Part shown: piece by piece, positions 6,782 to 7,345 of the stretch
Numbering within the stretch: the stretch's first letter is position 1
How the letters are laid out: each line of letters starts with the position of its first letter
Source of the DNA: an uncultured bacterium
Lineage (GTDB): Bacteria; Bacillota; Clostridia; Lachnospirales; Lachnospiraceae
Direction: 5' to 3'
NCBI GenBank assembly: GCA_946061355.1
Contig: CAMGRE010000124.1
Coordinates: 1-7,345, forward strand
DNA: 7,345 nt
The notes under the pieces: model-generated
The model's database searches: none
What the model was told of the DNA's origin: nothing
What the model saw: only the letters and a program-made list of their open reading frames with translations
Program-made: the position numbers and the translations under genes

Positions 6782-6798
6782 TGTACCGTTTTGGTACA
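6782..6798 (-). repeat. Inverted repeat TGTACC-N5-GGTACA at the 5' end of the spoVAE transcript
   Basis: A perfect 6-bp inverted repeat with a 5-base spacer. It lies a few bases downstream of the transcription start predicted from the promoter at 6808-6837 (start near 6801). In RNA it would be a 5'-terminal hairpin. In DNA it could be an operator covering the early transcribed region. Both readings are inference. Confidence 0.45.
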
Positions 6799-6807
6799 TG
6801 CTTTCCT

Positions 6808-6837
6808 TAGTATGTGCCCGAACGCTTCGTATTATGC
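6808..6837 (-). promoter_or_regulatory. Sigma-G-type promoter of spoVAE
   Basis: On the minus strand GCATA (6837-6833) is followed after 18 bases by CATACTA (6814-6808), a full match to the Bacillus sigma-G consensus (GMATA, 17-18 bases, CATNHTA). The predicted start is near 6801, with a leader of about 49 nt to the spoVAE ATG. It lies downstream of the terminator of the EamA gene, so it opens a new unit. Confidence 0.85.
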
Positions 6838-6900
6838 TGTTTTGTTTTTGCGGGGGTATTGACATTCAGAAAGCGGGAAACTTTCCAATGCCGAAAATGA

Positions 6901-6948
6901 AAAAGAAAAAAGAAAAAAAGACGCCCGGAGATTTACCCAGGCGTCTTT
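6901..6948 (-). terminator. Rho-independent terminator of the EamA transporter gene
   Basis: On the minus strand AAAGACGCC (6948-6940) pairs perfectly with GGCGTCTTT (6925-6917) around a 14-base loop. The stem is followed by a long T-rich tract (6916-6901) broken only by single C residues. It lies about 33 bases after the transporter stop codon. Confidence 0.93.
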
Positions 6949-6981
6949 GCCAATAAACTGATTTGTTCTTGTTATATTGGA

Positions 6982-7345
6982 TTATATTTTTGCCTTTTCT
7001 TTCTCGGGAAGCTGTACCAGCATGATCGCCGCGAACACCAGCGCACAGCCGCCCGCCTGCTTAAGACTCAGTTTCTGCCCCAGGATCACCCAGCCCGCCA
7101 ACGCCGAAATGGCGGATTCGAGACTCAGTATCATGGACGCGATCGTCGGCTCCACATCCTTCTGCCCGACGATCTGCAGCGTATACGCCACGCCGCAGGA
7201 CATGATGCCCGCGTAGGCAATCGGAAGCCATCCCGACACGATTCCATGCCAGTCCGGTGTCTCAAAAAGAAAGGCGCACACGGTACAGATAATGCCCGTG
7301 ACAAAGAACTGGATGCAGGAGAGCATCACGCCGTCAGCCTTCGGG
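6982..7345 (-). CDS. EamA/DMT-family transporter, C-terminal part (5' end outside the window)
   Basis: The last roughly 120 residues of an EamA (drug/metabolite transporter, RhaT-like) membrane protein. The frame stays open to the right edge (PKADG precedes the first in-window GTG/ATG pair), so that pair is internal and the gene is cut by the window end. The visible part is the second EamA repeat: hydrophobic segments of about 20 residues around IQFFVTGIICTVCAFLF, IAYAGIMSCGVAYTLQIVG, ASMILSLESAISALAGW and GGCALVFAAIMLVQLP. The motif S-x-ESAISALAGW-x-LGQ-x-L is typical of the family. The substrate cannot be told from sequence. The end is at a TAA, followed by its own terminator, so it is not part of the sporulation unit. 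Confidence 0.92.
   Translation of the reverse strand, partial: PKADGVMLSCIQFFVTGIICTVCAFLFETPDWHGIVSGWLPIAYAGIMSCGVAYTLQIVGQKDVEPTIASMILSLESAISALAGWVILGQKLSLKQAGGCALVFAAIMLVQLPEKEKAKI

Overview
The window looks like chromosomal DNA from a spore-forming member of the Firmicutes, class Clostridia, most likely a Lachnospiraceae relative. The basis is two recognisable stage V sporulation genes (spoVAD and spoVAE), G-rich Shine-Dalgarno sites, strong hairpin/U-tract terminators, and a hybrid kinase of the 7TM–PAS–HisKA–REC–HPt type common in that family. The assignment to family is inference. All supported genes lie on the minus strand, so transcription runs from high to low coordinates. The long plus-strand reading frames are antisense shadows.

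Layout, in the direction of transcription. At the right edge (6982-7345) is the C-terminal half of an EamA/DMT-type membrane transporter, closed by a strong terminator at about 6901-6948. Next comes a sporulation block. A near-perfect sigma-G-type promoter (GCATA-N18-CATACTA, 6808-6837) precedes spoVAE (6396-6752). A DUF2156/LPG-synthase-C type putative acyl- or aminoacyl-transferase gene (5387-6286) follows, with a terminator three bases beyond its stop (5353-5383). A second sigma-G-like promoter (GCATA-N17-GATACTA, 5294-5322) then precedes spoVAD (4138-5193). The usual gene order is spoVAC-spoVAD-spoVAE. Here AE lies upstream of AD, the two are in separate transcription units, and spoVAC is absent from the window.

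Downstream of spoVAD, after a 118-bp AT-rich gap without an obvious terminator, is a two-gene signalling operon. It encodes a 954-residue hybrid histidine kinase (1155-4019) and, one base after its stop, a 283-residue response regulator with no recognisable DNA-binding domain (302-1153). It is closed by a terminator at 233-260. The kinase carries a C-terminal extension after its HPt domain that aligns without gaps to the C-terminal half of the response regulator. The regulator's middle third aligns with that same half. This gives three copies of a roughly 60-70 residue helical module shared by the two proteins, and it is the most unusual feature seen.

Working model (inference): spoVAE, the DUF2156 gene and spoVAD are made late in the forespore, where SpoVA proteins handle dipicolinic acid uptake and release. 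The kinase/regulator pair is a membrane phosphorelay whose output probably works through protein contacts rather than DNA binding. The left 232 bases contain no gene I can support, only weak structure and promoter-like signals.
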